Positions 26,847 through 36,493 of a DNA stretch of 64,000 bases are shown in pieces. A program made the translations under genes and the position numbers. The notes beneath the pieces are model-generated. The model made no database searches and was not told where the DNA came from. It saw only the letters and a list, made by a program, of their open reading frames with translations. This DNA is from Evansella clarkii (GTDB taxonomy: Bacteria > Bacillota > Bacilli > Bacillales > Salisediminibacteriaceae), in contig NZ_KV917376.1 in NCBI RefSeq assembly GCF_002019695.1, positions 4,536,974 to 4,600,973 on the forward strand, in the 5' to 3' direction. Numbering within the stretch: the stretch's first letter is position 1; the number at the start of each line of letters is the position of its first letter.

Positions 26847-27002
26847 TTTTCCACCCCTTGTCTTAAATTCTTAACCTTCCAGTTCTCCTCTCCCACGAGG
26901 AAAATTGGTTTTGCGTTACTAGTTTTTCTGTGCCGCCCATCTGGTCTCCTGCTTCAGTTCAAAACTAGTGTCTATTCGTCAAAACTGCTCAAGAACCGAT
27001 GC

Positions 27003-28169
27003 TCAAAAGTTCCTTTTACCGACGAGAAGAGACGCTGTTCGCTTCATTAACGTCCAGTAGGAAGCAGCAGTAATATCAGTTTCTGCTACTACTACTGTTT
27101 CGGAAAGAACTTTCCCGTCCTTTTCCACATAGAGCCGCCCTACAGGATCTCCTTTTTGGACAGGCGCCGGTACTGGCTGGTCAATTTCAAGGCGTTCTGT
27201 AATCCCCTCAGTGGATTCCCCTTTTTTCAAGAGTAAAGATACATTCTCTTCCACAAGTACAGAAACGTTTGGCAGTGAACCTTTACTAATTTTCGCTTCG
27301 CCAAGGAGATCACCACGTTTATATCTTTGCTGGAGCTCATACTGGCTGTATGCATAATCAAGCATTTCCGTAATCTGGCGGTTACGTTCCTTTGGAGTCG
27401 GTGCCCCCATGACAACCGCAATTATTCTCATGCCGTTCTTATTAGCGCTGGCAGTAAGGCAATATTTTGCCTCGCTCGTGTAGCCGGTCTTCAGCCCATC
27501 TACACCTGGATAAAATTTCACTAATTTATTTGTGTTAACGAGCCAGAACTTATCTTCTGAATCTTCCCGCAGGTAGTCCTCATACAAGCTTGTATATTTA
27601 GTAATGTCTTCATACTTCAGTAGTGTTTTTGCCATTATTGCCAGATCAGAAGCTGACGAATAATGATCTTCAGCTGGAAGGCCATTTGAATTCTGGAATT
27701 TTGTACTTTTAAGACCAAGCTCCTTTGCTTTATCATTCATCATCTGCACAAATTGTTCTTCAGATCCTGCCAGGTGTTCAGCCATTGCCACAGAAGCATC
27801 ATTTCCTGAAGCGATGGCAATTCCTTTCATCATTTCTTCCACAGTCATCTCTTCTCCAGGCTCCAGGAAGATTTGCGATCCTCCCATGGATGCTGCCCTT
27901 TCACTCGCCCGGACTTTATCATCCCACTTCAGCTTGCCTGTATCGATTGCTTCCATTATTAAAAGCATCGTCATAATCTTGGTCATACTTGCAGGGGGAA
28001 GCTGTTCCTTACTGTTCTTTTCATAGAGGACCTCTCCCGTATCCCTCTCAATTAATATTGCAGAAGTTGCCTGGTCTGCCAGATCCACAGAAGCCTCTTC
28101 TGCGAAAACAGCAGTACCTGAGGAAAATATATATATACCTAAAATAAAAATTACGAACAACCTTTTCAA
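27003..28169 (-). CDS. dacF: D-alanyl-D-alanine carboxypeptidase DacF
   Basis: 388 residues from a TTG at 28169, chosen because GGAGGG sits 6 bases upstream; the ATG at 28199 has no site. It has a signal peptide, then the PBP motifs SMTK, SGN (IASGNDASVA) and KTG (GLKTGYTSEA), and a C-terminal beta domain ending in an amphipathic helix (YWTLMKRTASLLVG). DacF is made in the forespore and trims cortex peptidoglycan together with DacB. It lies upstream of spoIIAA, as in B. subtilis. Confidence 0.93.
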   Translation of the reverse strand: MKRLFVIFILGIYIFSSGTAVFAEEASVDLADQATSAILIERDTGEVLYEKNSKEQLPPASMTKIMTMLLIMEAIDTGKLKWDDKVRASERAASMGGSQIFLEPGEEMTVEEMMKGIAIASGNDASVAMAEHLAGSEEQFVQMMNDKAKELGLKSTKFQNSNGLPAEDHYSSASDLAIMAKTLLKYEDITKYTSLYEDYLREDSEDKFWLVNTNKLVKFYPGVDGLKTGYTSEAKYCLTASANKNGMRIIAVVMGAPTPKERNRQITEMLDYAYSQYELQQRYKRGDLLGEAKISKGSLPNVSVLVEENVSLLLKKGESTEGITERLEIDQPVPAPVQKGDPVGRLYVEKDGKVLSETVVVAETDITAASYWTLMKRTASLLVGKRNF

Positions 28170-28277
28170 TCTTATCCCTCCATTCTTTTTCTTTACCATT
28201 CTGCCCGAAAGCTTCGTTAATATACTAATATTTGCACGATTGGAAAATGGAGGGCAAAAGACGGATATGCTATTGCA

Positions 28278-28313
28278 AAACGGGCCCCCTGCACATGCAG
28301 AAGGCCCGTTTTA
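28278..28313 (-). terminator. Terminator after pdp
   Basis: ACGGGCC (28280–28286) pairs with GGCCCGT (28303–28309), with an inner CTGCACATGCAG palindrome. TTTTGC follows on the minus strand. Confidence 0.7.
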
Positions 28314-28323
28314 TATAAAATCA

Positions 28324-29628
28324 TTATTCACTTATTACATCATAAATTAATGGCGGGGAATCAAAAGGTTTGTCCGAAACAGTGAACGATTCACGCACTT
28401 TTCCAGCAGTTTCATCAACATTTTCAGTATTTGCGTGTAATGTGGCGAGCGACTCGCCAGCTTTAACTGAATCCCCGATTTTTTTATTTAATACAATCCC
28501 CACTGACAAATCGATTTCCGAGTCTTTTGTTGCTCTGCCGGCTCCGAGCATCATAGCTGCAGTACCTATCTTATCAGCGACAATTCCTGATATAAACCCA
28601 TCTTTTTCTGCTTTTACTTCAATCTGGAATTCAGCAGACGGAAGCTTCTCCGGATTGTCGATAACAGAAGGGTCTCCCCCCTGTGCTTCAGCAAATACTT
28701 TAAACTGGCTGAGCGCTTTACCTGATGAGATTAATTCTTCAAGCATTTCCCTGGCATTCTCCAGGTTTTCTGCTTTCTCTGCAAGAACTACCATATGACT
28801 GCCTAAAGTAAGACACAGATCTGTAAGATCTTCAGGGCCTTCCCCCTTCAGCGTATCAATGGCTTCTTTTACTTCCAGCGCATTACCTACCGCAAAACCA
28901 AGTGGCTGGCTCATATCGGAGATTACTGCAGATGTTTTTCTTTCCAGGTTCCTTCCGATTTTCACCATTGTTTCAGCCAGCTCTCTTGAGTCGGAGAGCT
29001 CTTTCATAAAAGCGCCGGCGCCTGTCTTCACATCAAGAACGATAGCATCTGCTCCTGAAGCGATTTTTTTACTCATTATTGAACTGGCAATAAGAGGTAT
29101 GGAGTTTACCGTCGCAGTTACATCCCGAAGACCATACAGTTTCTTGTCGGCAGGAGTAAGGTTCTTTGTCTGTCCAATTACCGCTGCCTTATTTTTATTA
29201 ACGAGGCCCGTAAATTCCTCGTTTGTAATTTCCACACTAAAGCCCGGAATCGATTCAAGCTTGTCGATCGTTCCTCCGGTATGTCCGAGACCTCTGCCAC
29301 TCATTTTTGCGACGGGAACACCCGCTGCCGCAACTAAAGGGGCAAGTACCAGTGTAGTGGTATCGCCAACTCCTCCTGTAGAATGCTTATCCACTTTTAT
29401 CCCGTTTATCGGTGACAGGTCAATCGTATCCCCAGAGCGGACCATCGCATCAGTAAGCACTGCTGTCTCTTCCTCGTTCATCCCCTGAAAAAATACAGCC
29501 ATAGCCCACGCACTCATTTGGTAATCAGGAACTTCTCCATCTGAATAGCCGGAAATAATGAATTCAATTTCTTCTTTCGTGTGGGAAAAACCATTACGCT
29601 TTTTTTCAATTAAGTCAACCATTCTCAT
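28324..29628 (-). CDS. pdp: Pyrimidine-nucleoside phosphorylase
   Basis: 434 residues, thymidine/pyrimidine phosphorylase family. It has the family signature [17 protein letters not shown] and phosphate loop [11 protein letters not shown], and a C-terminal barrel-sandwich domain (about 345–434). It splits uridine, deoxyuridine and thymidine to base plus ribose 1-phosphate. It is the last gene of drm-punA-pdp, and so of a nucleoside-salvage unit. Confidence 0.95.
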   Translation of the reverse strand: MRMVDLIEKKRNGFSHTKEEIEFIISGYSDGEVPDYQMSAWAMAVFFQGMNEEETAVLTDAMVRSGDTIDLSPINGIKVDKHSTGGVGDTTTLVLAPLVAAAGVPVAKMSGRGLGHTGGTIDKLESIPGFSVEITNEEFTGLVNKNKAAVIGQTKNLTPADKKLYGLRDVTATVNSIPLIASSIMSKKIASGADAIVLDVKTGAGAFMKELSDSRELAETMVKIGRNLERKTSAVISDMSQPLGFAVGNALEVKEAIDTLKGEGPEDLTDLCLTLGSHMVVLAEKAENLENAREMLEELISSGKALSQFKVFAEAQGGDPSVIDNPEKLPSAEFQIEVKAEKDGFISGIVADKIGTAAMMLGAGRATKDSEIDLSVGIVLNKKIGDSVKAGESLATLHANTENVDETAGKVRESFTVSDKPFDSPPLIYDVISE

Positions 29629-29685
29629 TATAAATTCCCCTCTTTCCGAATCTGCTTATGCACTGCTCCCTCTGGCAGGGAATAG

Positions 29686-30510
29686 CTACCCTTCTATCTT
29701 CTGCATTGTTTTCTTGACGAAGGCAAGAAAATTTTCCCTCACTCTGTCAGTAGTTTCGATTACTTCCTCATGTGATAGTGGTTCATCCAAAATGCCGGCA
29801 GCCATATTTGAAATGCATGATATACCTAAAACTTTCATACTGCTGTGCCGTGCGGTAATCACTTCCGGAACAGTGGACATACCTACCGCATCACCACCGA
29901 GAGTCCGGATCATCCGTACTTCAGCAGGTGTTTCGTATACAGGGCCGGGGTTCCCAACATATACCCCTTCTTTTACTGTAAGCTTTAATTCTTCCGCTGC
30001 CTGTTTTGCCTGTTTCAGAAGCTTCGGGCAATACGCTCTGGACATATCCGGAAAACGGACACCAAGCCCTGCGTCATTTGGGCCAATAAGCGGGTTAGTC
30101 CCAAACAAGTTAATATGGTCATTTATTAACATTAAATCTCCTGCTTCAAAACTTTCATTAACTCCTCCGGCTGCATTTGTAACTATTAAAGTTTTAACCC
30201 CGATTGCTTTCATTACCCGGACCGGAAGAGTTACCAGTTCCATACTGTAGCCTTCATAAAAGTGAAAACGCCCCTGCATAGCTACAACAGGCTTGCCTTC
30301 AAGGTTCCCTATAACCAGCTGCCCTTTATGGCCTGCTACAGTGGAAGAAGGAAACCCGGGGATATCTGAATAAGGGATAATTTCCGCCTGCTCGATTTCT
30401 TCTGCAAGAACACCTAAGCCAGAACCCAGGATGAGTCCTGTTTCAGGTCTTACATTCGTTCTTGAGGTGATATACTCTTTTGCTTCCTTGATTATGTTCG
30501 CTGTCTCCAT
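29686..30510 (-). CDS. punA: Purine-nucleoside phosphorylase (PNP family 2)
   Basis: 274 residues. It has the trimeric PNP signature LILGSGLGVLAEEI, phosphate-binding HFYEGY, TNAAGG and MSTVPEV with GISCISN. It converts guanosine and inosine nucleosides to base and ribose 1-phosphate. It is called pupG in B. subtilis and lies between drm and pdp, 15 bases after drm. Confidence 0.93.
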   Translation of the reverse strand: METANIIKEAKEYITSRTNVRPETGLILGSGLGVLAEEIEQAEIIPYSDIPGFPSSTVAGHKGQLVIGNLEGKPVVAMQGRFHFYEGYSMELVTLPVRVMKAIGVKTLIVTNAAGGVNESFEAGDLMLINDHINLFGTNPLIGPNDAGLGVRFPDMSRAYCPKLLKQAKQAAEELKLTVKEGVYVGNPGPVYETPAEVRMIRTLGGDAVGMSTVPEVITARHSSMKVLGISCISNMAAGILDEPLSHEEVIETTDRVRENFLAFVKKTMQKIEG

Positions 30511-30525
30511 TAATTTCCCTCTCCT

Positions 30526-31710
30526 TTATTCCAGCTCATTTAAAAAGCTTTTGCCGAACTCGGGCATTTTCACCTTAAAATTGTCTGCGACCGTAGCCCC
30601 AATATCTGCAAACGTTTTCCTGACCCCTAAGGATTTCCCTTCTTTCATCCGCTTATTATAAGCAAGGAGGGGTACATATTCTCTTGTGTGATCTGTGCCA
30701 GGGTGAACAGGATCGTTCCCGTGGTCCGCTGTTATGATAAGCAGATCATCTTCCTTTAGTTTTTCCAGTACTACATCCATACGCTCATCAAATTCTTCCA
30801 GCGCCTTGCCATAACCAATCGGGTCTCTTCTGTGGCCGAATTTAGCGTCGAAATCAACAAGATTTAAAAAGCTCAATCCGGTAAATTCCATGAGAAGAGT
30901 TTCGTTCAGTTTGTCCATACCGTCCATGTTTGAAGTCGTTCTCAAGGATTCTGTTATGCCTTCCCCGTCATATATATCTGAAATTTTGCCGATAGCGATA
31001 GAATCCAAATTGCTGTCTTTCAGTTCATTCATTACAGTACGCCCAAATGGTTTTAAAGCATAGTCATGCCTGTTTGAAGTTCTTTCCCAGTTGCCAGGGC
31101 TTCCGACAAACGGCCTTGCGATCACTCTGCCGACCATATACTTTTCATCAAGAGTCAGTTCCCGGGCGATTTCACAAATTTCATACAGTTCTTTAACCGG
31201 TATCACTTCTTCGTGTGCTGCGATCTGAAGCACCGAATCAGCGGAAGTATACACAATTAAGTCACCAGTTTCTATATGCTGCTCACCTAATTCTTCAAGA
31301 ATTTCCGTTCCTGAGGCAGGTTTGTTACCCAGTACTTTTCTTCCTGTCCGCTTTTCAAGGTCATTGATCAGTTCTTCTGGAAATCCTTCCGGAAAAGTAC
31401 GAAACGGCTGGTCAATATTAAGGCCCATAATTTCCCAATGACCTGTCATCGTATCTTTTCCTACAGAAGCTTCTTCCATTTTTCCATAGCAGGCAAGCGG
31501 GGTTTCAGCTTTCGTTCCGCCTTGGTAATCTTTAATATGTGACAGTCCGAGCCGATCCAGATTCGGCATTTTTAAACCTTTCATCTCCTCAGCGATATGC
31601 CCGAGGGTATCGGCTCCTTCGTCATTGAATTCCTTTGCATCTGGCGCCTCCCCGATGCCGACTGAATCCATCACTATTAAGAAAATTCTTTTATACTTGT
31701 AATCGTTCAT
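30526..31710 (-). CDS. drm: Phosphopentomutase
   Basis: 394 residues from the ATG at 31710, eight bases after AGGAGG; the frame is open another 96 bases upstream without a site. Alkaline-phosphatase superfamily: metal-binding [13 protein letters not shown], phosphothreonine region [10 protein letters not shown] and TADHGNDP. It turns (deoxy)ribose 1-phosphate into the 5-phosphate, linking nucleoside cleavage by PunA and Pdp to the pentose pathway. Confidence 0.95.
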   Translation of the reverse strand: MNDYKYKRIFLIVMDSVGIGEAPDAKEFNDEGADTLGHIAEEMKGLKMPNLDRLGLSHIKDYQGGTKAETPLACYGKMEEASVGKDTMTGHWEIMGLNIDQPFRTFPEGFPEELINDLEKRTGRKVLGNKPASGTEILEELGEQHIETGDLIVYTSADSVLQIAAHEEVIPVKELYEICEIARELTLDEKYMVGRVIARPFVGSPGNWERTSNRHDYALKPFGRTVMNELKDSNLDSIAIGKISDIYDGEGITESLRTTSNMDGMDKLNETLLMEFTGLSFLNLVDFDAKFGHRRDPIGYGKALEEFDERMDVVLEKLKEDDLLIITADHGNDPVHPGTDHTREYVPLLAYNKRMKEGKSLGVRKTFADIGATVADNFKVKMPEFGKSFLNELE

Positions 31711-32016
31711 GTTTTCTTCCTCCTGAAAATCAATTATTTTACATAATTTATTATTTGATCTGAATTTCCCCTTCAGGACGCACGACTCTCCAGGGGGAAC
31801 ACTCATATAACATATTCGTGAGTACCGGGCATAACCTCACCTATATGCTTCAGGATGTCCCGGGGATACTCTCCTCAGCATTGCTTGCACAGGAAGAGAG
31901 ATGCAGCTTTTTTATCTTTTATAGTCTCTCCATTTTATATACCCTTAAAGATATATATAAACCTGTCGTTATTGTCAGGTGTCAGATGTCAGACGACTGA
32001 TAACATAAAAAAGCAA
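31711..32016. other. Leader region between xerD and drm
   Basis: About 305 bp without a supported gene. On the minus strand it should hold the drm promoter. TATATA-rich sequence occurs near 31935–31965. TTCCCC near 31788 can pair with GGGGAA near 31769, a possible hairpin just upstream of drm. I recognise no known riboswitch. Confidence 0.5.
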
Positions 32017-32040
32017 AAATGCCCAATTAGTTCTTGGGCT
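32017..32040 (-). terminator. Terminator overlapping the xerD stop
   Basis: GCCCAA (32034–32039 on the minus strand) pairs with TTGGGC (32021–32026), then ATTTTTGC and a T-rich tail. Confidence 0.65.
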
Positions 32041-32927
32041 TATGCTCTTGGATGAAACTTGGAGTAGACTTCCTTCATTCTCATTTTTGTTACCTGAGTG
32101 TATATTTGGGTAGTGGAAATATCCGCATGTCCGAGCATTTCCTGGACAGCCCGTATATCTGCACCATTTTCCAGCAGATGGGCTGCAAACGAATGCCTTA
32201 ACGTATGGGGAGTCAATTCTTTGTTTATCCCCGCTTTCTCTGCAAGATTTTTAATAATTTTCCAGAAGCCCTGCCTGGTCATTTGTTTACCATGGTGGTT
32301 TACAAACAGGATATCGTGCTGCTCTCTGATTAGTAAAGGACGGGCTTCCCGAAGATAACGCTCCGTCATTTTCACAGCAGATTTTCCAAGGGGAATGACA
32401 CGTTCTTTGTTTCCTTTTCCGATACAGCGTATAAATCCCATTTCCAAATGTACATCCTGCAATGTTAATCTGCAAAGCTCACTCACTCGTATGCCAGTAG
32501 CATAAAGCAGTTCCAGCATTGCTTTATTTCTCATATTCAGCGATGGATTATCGACTGATGTATCCAGCAGTTTTTCCACTTCATCCATGGGCAGGATTTT
32601 CGGAAGCTTCTTCTCCGCCTTTGGAATTTCTATCTGAACAGACGGATCCTTGTCTGTATAAGATTCTCGAATCAGAAACTGATGAAAAGCCCTGATGGAA
32701 GACAAGGTTCTTGCAAGTGTGGAGCTCGTTTTGCCACTGTCTTTCAAACTGTATAAATAGTGAAGAATAGACGACCTGGTAATTTCAGCGGTACGTTTTT
32801 TATTTTCTGTCTTTTGTATGTAGTTAATATAGTTTTTTAAATCTCTTGAATAAGCCTCTGTAGTATTAACTGACAGCCCTTTTTCTTCTTTTAAAAACTT
32901 AATAAATGCTTCCAGTTCATGTTCCAA
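32040..32927 (-). CDS. xerD: Site-specific tyrosine recombinase XerD
   Basis: 295 residues. An N-terminal SAM-like core-binding domain (1–90) precedes the catalytic domain. The active residues are R147, K171, H241, R244, H267 and Y276 (IYTQV). It resolves chromosome dimers at dif with its partner recombinase. Its place between yqzK and drm matches B. subtilis, so this is the housekeeping XerD and not a phage integrase. Confidence 0.95.
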   Translation of the reverse strand: MEHELEAFIKFLKEEKGLSVNTTEAYSRDLKNYINYIQKTENKKRTAEITRSSILHYLYSLKDSGKTSSTLARTLSSIRAFHQFLIRESYTDKDPSVQIEIPKAEKKLPKILPMDEVEKLLDTSVDNPSLNMRNKAMLELLYATGIRVSELCRLTLQDVHLEMGFIRCIGKGNKERVIPLGKSAVKMTERYLREARPLLIREQHDILFVNHHGKQMTRQGFWKIIKNLAEKAGINKELTPHTLRHSFAAHLLENGADIRAVQEMLGHADISTTQIYTQVTKMRMKEVYSKFHPRA

Positions 32928-32948
32928 ATAATCTCCGCCTTTACACTG

Positions 32949-33179
32949 TTATTCTCCATGATTCAAAAAATATTTCAGGCGCCAGACCGAACTTTCATTC
33001 ATTATACCACCGCTGTCCTGCTGAAGCACTTTAACCGCTCTTCCTTCCGGCTCCCCGTATCGATGGTAGTCTTTATATTCCCCACTCACCCATAGAATAC
33101 CATAATAAAAAACAAGCGTGCACCCCATGAATAAGAAAAATACAAAAATTGCTTCCCAGATAGTTTTTACATGTTTCAT
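32949..33179 (-). CDS. yqzK: YqzK family membrane protein (DUF4227)
   Basis: 76 residues from the ATG at 33179. One N-terminal membrane helix (about residues 10–30, FVFFLFMGCTLVFYYGI) precedes a basic tail with EYKDYHRYGEPEG. It matches the small YqzK family found between fur and xerD in Bacillus. Its function is unknown. Confidence 0.8.
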   Translation of the reverse strand: MKHVKTIWEAIFVFFLFMGCTLVFYYGILWVSGEYKDYHRYGEPEGRAVKVLQQDSGGIMNESSVWRLKYFLNHGE

Positions 33180-33282
33180 AATATCATATCTTCCTCTCAT
33201 AACCTGCAATTAATACAGGATATGACGGGAATGGCCTTTTATATACCTTTTAGTCAGAATAACAGTAAATTCAGGGCAAATT

Positions 33283-33366
33283 AAGAAAAGCGCAAGCGGT
33301 TTGGTTACGAGCGACACTCTTTACCTGCGGCTAACCCCAGGCCGAAGCACTGCCTCTTCCTCTGCA
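33283..33366 (-). repeat. Truncated, inverted copy of the 5751–6062 repeat
   Basis: Read on the minus strand it gives GAGGAAGAGGCAGTGCTTCG, then CTGCGG, GCAGGTAAAGAGTGTCGCTC and GCTTGCGCTTTTC, which is the right-hand end of the element at 5751–6062 with its middle part missing. It lies between yqzK and fur. The rest of the 33180–33556 gap holds only the fur terminator. Confidence 0.65.
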
Positions 33367-33496
33367 AAAAAGAAAACCCGCCGGTTGGCGAGCCTTAAGG
33401 CATAGACAGAATCATATTTTGCGCTTATATTCATGCCCAGAAAAAAATACTGCATTTAATCAGCTTCACAGCAAAAACTTAATATTTTATTAAAGT

Positions 33497-33526
33497 AAAA
33501 AACGCACGATTGCTCGTGCGAAAAAA
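33497..33526 (-). terminator. Terminator after fur
   Basis: CGCACGA (33503–33509) pairs with TCGTGCG (33514–33520); TTTTTTAC follows on the minus strand, and a T run also exists on the other side. Confidence 0.85.
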
Positions 33527-33556
33527 TCTTTTATATGTTCGGTTCCAGCAGCATGG

Positions 33557-33991
33557 TTACCTGCATCTGTGGCAGATACCATGAAAGGTAAGCCGATGAT
33601 CCTTAATATAGAAATTCCATTCTTTTTCTACCACTTTTTCTACATCTTCCAGTAAATCTTCCTGGATCTCATCCACCGAACCACATTCAATACAGACTAA
33701 ATGGTGATGAAAATGTGCCGCTCCCTCTTTCCGGAGGTCGTACCTTGAAACACCATCACCAAAATTTATTTTATCTACTACTTTTAGTTCTGTTAATAAT
33801 TCAAGGGTGCGGTAAACTGTGGCAAGCCCGATTTCAGGTGACTTTTCCTTTACAAGCATATAAACATCTTCCGCACTTAAATGATCTTCTTCATGTTCGA
33901 GCAACACTCTGACAGTCGCTTCTCTCTGCGGAGTAAGCTTATAACTTTGCGAATGCAGCTGCTTCTTGATTCTCTCGATTCTCTGCTCCAT
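33557..33991 (-). CDS. fur: Ferric uptake regulator Fur
   Basis: 144 residues from the ATG at 33991, preceded by GGGGGGGA. Winged helix (residues about 10–80, with GLATVYRTLELL), then a metal-binding dimerisation domain with HFHHHLVCIECG and a C-terminal HGICHRC. It represses iron uptake genes with Fe(II). The fur-yqzK-xerD order favours Fur over its relatives PerR and Zur. Confidence 0.9.
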   Translation of the reverse strand: MEQRIERIKKQLHSQSYKLTPQREATVRVLLEHEEDHLSAEDVYMLVKEKSPEIGLATVYRTLELLTELKVVDKINFGDGVSRYDLRKEGAAHFHHHLVCIECGSVDEIQEDLLEDVEKVVEKEWNFYIKDHRLTFHGICHRCR

Positions 33992-34029
33992 ATCGTCCCC
34001 CCCAATAAACACCAGCTATCGGTAGTTAT

Positions 34030-34059
34030 ATTATACTCTTTGAGAAAAAAGGGTGTCAA
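34030..34059 (-). promoter_or_regulatory. SigA promoter of fur
   Basis: Perfect TTGACA (34054–34059) and TATAAT (34030–34035) boxes are separated by 18 bp on the minus strand, about 40 bp upstream of the fur ATG. Confidence 0.85.
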
Positions 34060-34060
34060 A

Positions 34061-34098
34061 TGAGAATCGTTATAAAATTGATTTTATAATTATTATTA
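34061..34098. promoter_or_regulatory. Two Fur/PerR-like operator boxes upstream of fur
   Basis: TGAGAATCGTTATAA (34061–34075) abuts the -35 box, and TTATAATTATTATTA (34084–34098) lies just beyond. Each fits the 7-1-7 Fur family pattern at 12–13 of 14 positions; the second is nearer the PerR form TTATAATNATTATAA. In B. subtilis fur is under PerR control, so autoregulation or PerR control is likely. Confidence 0.55.
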
Positions 34099-34117
34099 TT
34101 TAATAAATAGTATTATG

Positions 34118-34759
34118 TTAGCTTATCCAGCCAAAAACAAGCTTCATTATCGCAGGCGACAAATACGCTTCATAGGCTGAGACGACCGCAATAGCAGCAG
34201 CAGTTGCTGCGAGGAAAATTGTATACACCAGAAAATGGCGGAATATTGGCTCCTGGTTTTTGGTCGTTATCTGCCTCCATACTTTTATTGAAAATGAAGC
34301 TGCAAAAACAGTAACAGTGATAAAAACAGGAATGAGCATAAGATTCTGCGGAAAGATTGCAGCAAAAGCAAGAAGAAAACCATCAAATCCCATCTGATTA
34401 ACGAGAAAGCCGACTGTAAACCCTATTACGAGGCCTTTGAGGAATAAAAGAATAAATATAATTGGCAGACCGATAACTGAGAGCCCCAGCACCCACATTA
34501 AGCCAAGGTATTTAATGTAATGAGAGAAAGTTCCTGAAAATATTTCAGCAGGCACAGCAAACTCTCCCATTTCTACCTGGCTGAAAAACAGTGACAGGTA
34601 ATTATACAGCTCATTTTTTTGTGTCAGTCCAAGGCTGTTTACGATAACAGCTCCAAAAACGACTCCCATGGATAAAAGTACAATAGAAAACATATAAATG
34701 GAACGGTGTTCCTCTATATGGCTGATTAATACAAGTTTAGCAGTCCTTCCCCGCTTCAT
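34118..34759 (-). CDS. spoIIM: Stage II sporulation protein M
   Basis: 213 residues, five or so membrane helices, SpoIIM family. With SpoIID and SpoIIP it forms the DMP machine that thins septal peptidoglycan and drives engulfment by the mother cell. In B. subtilis it is SigE-dependent and lies just upstream of fur, as here. The length is normal. Confidence 0.93.
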   Translation of the reverse strand: MKRGRTAKLVLISHIEEHRSIYMFSIVLLSMGVVFGAVIVNSLGLTQKNELYNYLSLFFSQVEMGEFAVPAEIFSGTFSHYIKYLGLMWVLGLSVIGLPIIFILLFLKGLVIGFTVGFLVNQMGFDGFLLAFAAIFPQNLMLIPVFITVTVFAASFSIKVWRQITTKNQEPIFRHFLVYTIFLAATAAAIAVVSAYEAYLSPAIMKLVFGWIS

Positions 34760-34850
34760 AGTTCCGCCTCTCTTCTTTCTGAAGTCTCGTCCTGTTTAAT
34801 CCTATGAAACTATGAAGCAGTCTATGACAATCAGATAGATTCTCTTTAAA

Positions 34851-35179
34851 TAAAGCTCTGTTAATCTTTATTGTTGATTTTCACTACAGGACGCTCGCTT
34901 GCCTCGGGCATTGCTTCAAAGAGCGCTACTTCTCGAGTCTGCTTCGATTTGTTTCGACGGATATGCTGCGAAGCTGATCTGGCAGAGGAAGAAACAGATA
35001 CTTTTCCCGCTGTGTTCCTGTCTCTTCCTCTACGAGTATTGCTTTGGAGTGGTATGTGCCGAGACAACTCGCAGTATTTCATGATGCTTTGCTCGTTGCT
35101 ATTCCCGAAGGCGTCTCGCTTTCTTCCGCTACAATCAACATACATGTAAAAATCAATATTGACCTTTAACTGTGCCTTA
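34851..35179. repeat. Dispersed repeat with 'GCTCTGTTAA…TGTTGATT' ends (long copy)
   Basis: About 329 bp. The outer ends form an imperfect inverted repeat of about 33 bp (AAAGCTCTGTTAATC against AAGGCACAGTTAAAGG read backwards). The inner ends are TGTTGATT…CAATCAACA. The middle folds on itself (GAGGAAGAAACAG near 34985 with CTGTCTCTTCCTC near 35018). No transposase is present. The part at 35018–35096, read on the minus strand, matches the core of the repeat at 5851–5928. Confidence 0.75.
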
Positions 35180-35251
35180 TAGAAAAAGGATGGAACTGTC
35201 CCAGCCTGTTAATGCGAAGAGAGAACAGACCCGCACTTAGAAAGAATATTT

Positions 35252-36451
35252 CTATTGAATTTTCCCGTAAATTCCTCCCCCGCCTTCTTTTAAAGTAAAT
35301 ACACCCGCTCTCGCCTGAATAATTTTTTCCGCTACTTTATCAGGTATCACACTCTTGAGCTCCTCATCCTTCGCTTCGTGAAGCACCCGCATCTCTGTTT
35401 GAAATGCGTCAAGCAGGCGGTTTAATGTTTTTGGACCGCATCCCGGAATAAATTCCAGAGGAACCTGGTGCAAATATGGGGGCCTTTCCGGCTTTATTCC
35501 AGATGCTTCCGAAGAGTTTTCCAGAAAATAGCGCTGCCTTTCAGCAAGCTCCCTAATCCTTTCAGAGACACCCATCACTCTCTGGCCATGTCCTGTACAG
35601 AGGCAGTTTACAGCGGGCAGTTCACATGCACGGCAAAAGGACCGGTAATATTTTCCAAGCTTCGGGTGAAGTCCTACGTTTCTCAAAATTCTTCTTTCCC
35701 CGGCAGAAGAAAACATTTTCGCTATTTCAGAAAAGTCCGGAGCTTCAAGTTTTACTACTTGATGCTCCCTTGCTATTTTGGAAGCAGAATGTGCATCAGA
35801 ATTCGTAACAAAGTGATATCCAGCGAGTTCAGGAAGCTGATCAGCCATATAGGTATCAGAGCTCAGCCCCAGTTCTACAGCGTCTATCTCATCTGGGTCG
35901 AGCACCTCCGCTAATGAGGTTTTCACACCTTTTCCGTACAGGCTCTTAAATGGTGTAAAAATATGGGCAGGAATAAATAATCCATTCAGTTCTCTTACTT
36001 TTTGCTGAAGTTCCCGGGCCTGCGCATAAATTCTCTGGGAACTGAGATGAATATTTTTCACTCGTTTTCCGCACCAGGAAGAAAAGTGCCTCATTTCTTT
36101 TAACCCGGGAAAATAACAGAGAAGATGGACTGGCCCCTGGCAGGACTGGTCATAAACTTCCAGCTCGGACCCAGGAATAAGGGTAACCTTCTCCTCGAAA
36201 CGGATGCCTCCCCCTTTCAGCGGGACAGCTCTTCCCTGATCAATAAGCTCCTCCAGTTCCTCCAGAACTTCCGGAGACTGGGCATCAATAACACCAATAA
36301 TGTCCAGCCCTTTTCGGAAAGAAGCTTCCTCAAGAACCGCTTCCAGTGTCAGGTTTCTTGAGGCGGTAATTTTTACAGGACGGCCGCTCTTTGCAGCCCC
36401 AATATGAATATGTAAGTCCATATAATAGTTCTTGAGCTTATTTACTGCCAT
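35252..36451 (-). CDS. Endonuclease Q-like PHP-domain protein
   Basis: 399 residues from the ATG at 36451; the GTG nine bases upstream is within the ribosome site. A PHP-type metal site starts at DLHIHIG and includes PAHIFTPFKSLYGKG and NSDAHS. A zinc-ribbon-like Cys cluster (FCRACELPAVNCLCTG) follows near residue 270, then a C-terminal helix-hairpin-helix (FIPGCGPKTLNRLLDAF). This layout is that of endonuclease Q, which cuts 5' of deaminated bases and is known from some Bacillus and archaea. Substrate here is inferred. Confidence 0.75.
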   Translation of the reverse strand: MAVNKLKNYYMDLHIHIGAAKSGRPVKITASRNLTLEAVLEEASFRKGLDIIGVIDAQSPEVLEELEELIDQGRAVPLKGGGIRFEEKVTLIPGSELEVYDQSCQGPVHLLCYFPGLKEMRHFSSWCGKRVKNIHLSSQRIYAQARELQQKVRELNGLFIPAHIFTPFKSLYGKGVKTSLAEVLDPDEIDAVELGLSSDTYMADQLPELAGYHFVTNSDAHSASKIAREHQVVKLEAPDFSEIAKMFSSAGERRILRNVGLHPKLGKYYRSFCRACELPAVNCLCTGHGQRVMGVSERIRELAERQRYFLENSSEASGIKPERPPYLHQVPLEFIPGCGPKTLNRLLDAFQTEMRVLHEAKDEELKSVIPDKVAEKIIQARAGVFTLKEGGGGIYGKIQ

Positions 36452-36493
36452 TTTGTCCACCTTTATTTCGATAATTTAGCAGGTAACCAGGAG

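Noticed and set aside
26847-27002. SigH promoter of spoIIAA
   Set aside because: AGAGGAGAA and a GAATTT are present, but spacing is about 9 instead of 11–12 and the outer bases do not fit.
32040-32927. Phage or ICE integrase
   Set aside because: Sequence and the fur-yqzK-xerD-drm order mark it as the housekeeping XerD.
34861-35149. Proteins of 60–94 residues on both strands before the EndoQ-like gene
   Set aside because: All lie inside the 329-bp repeat element.
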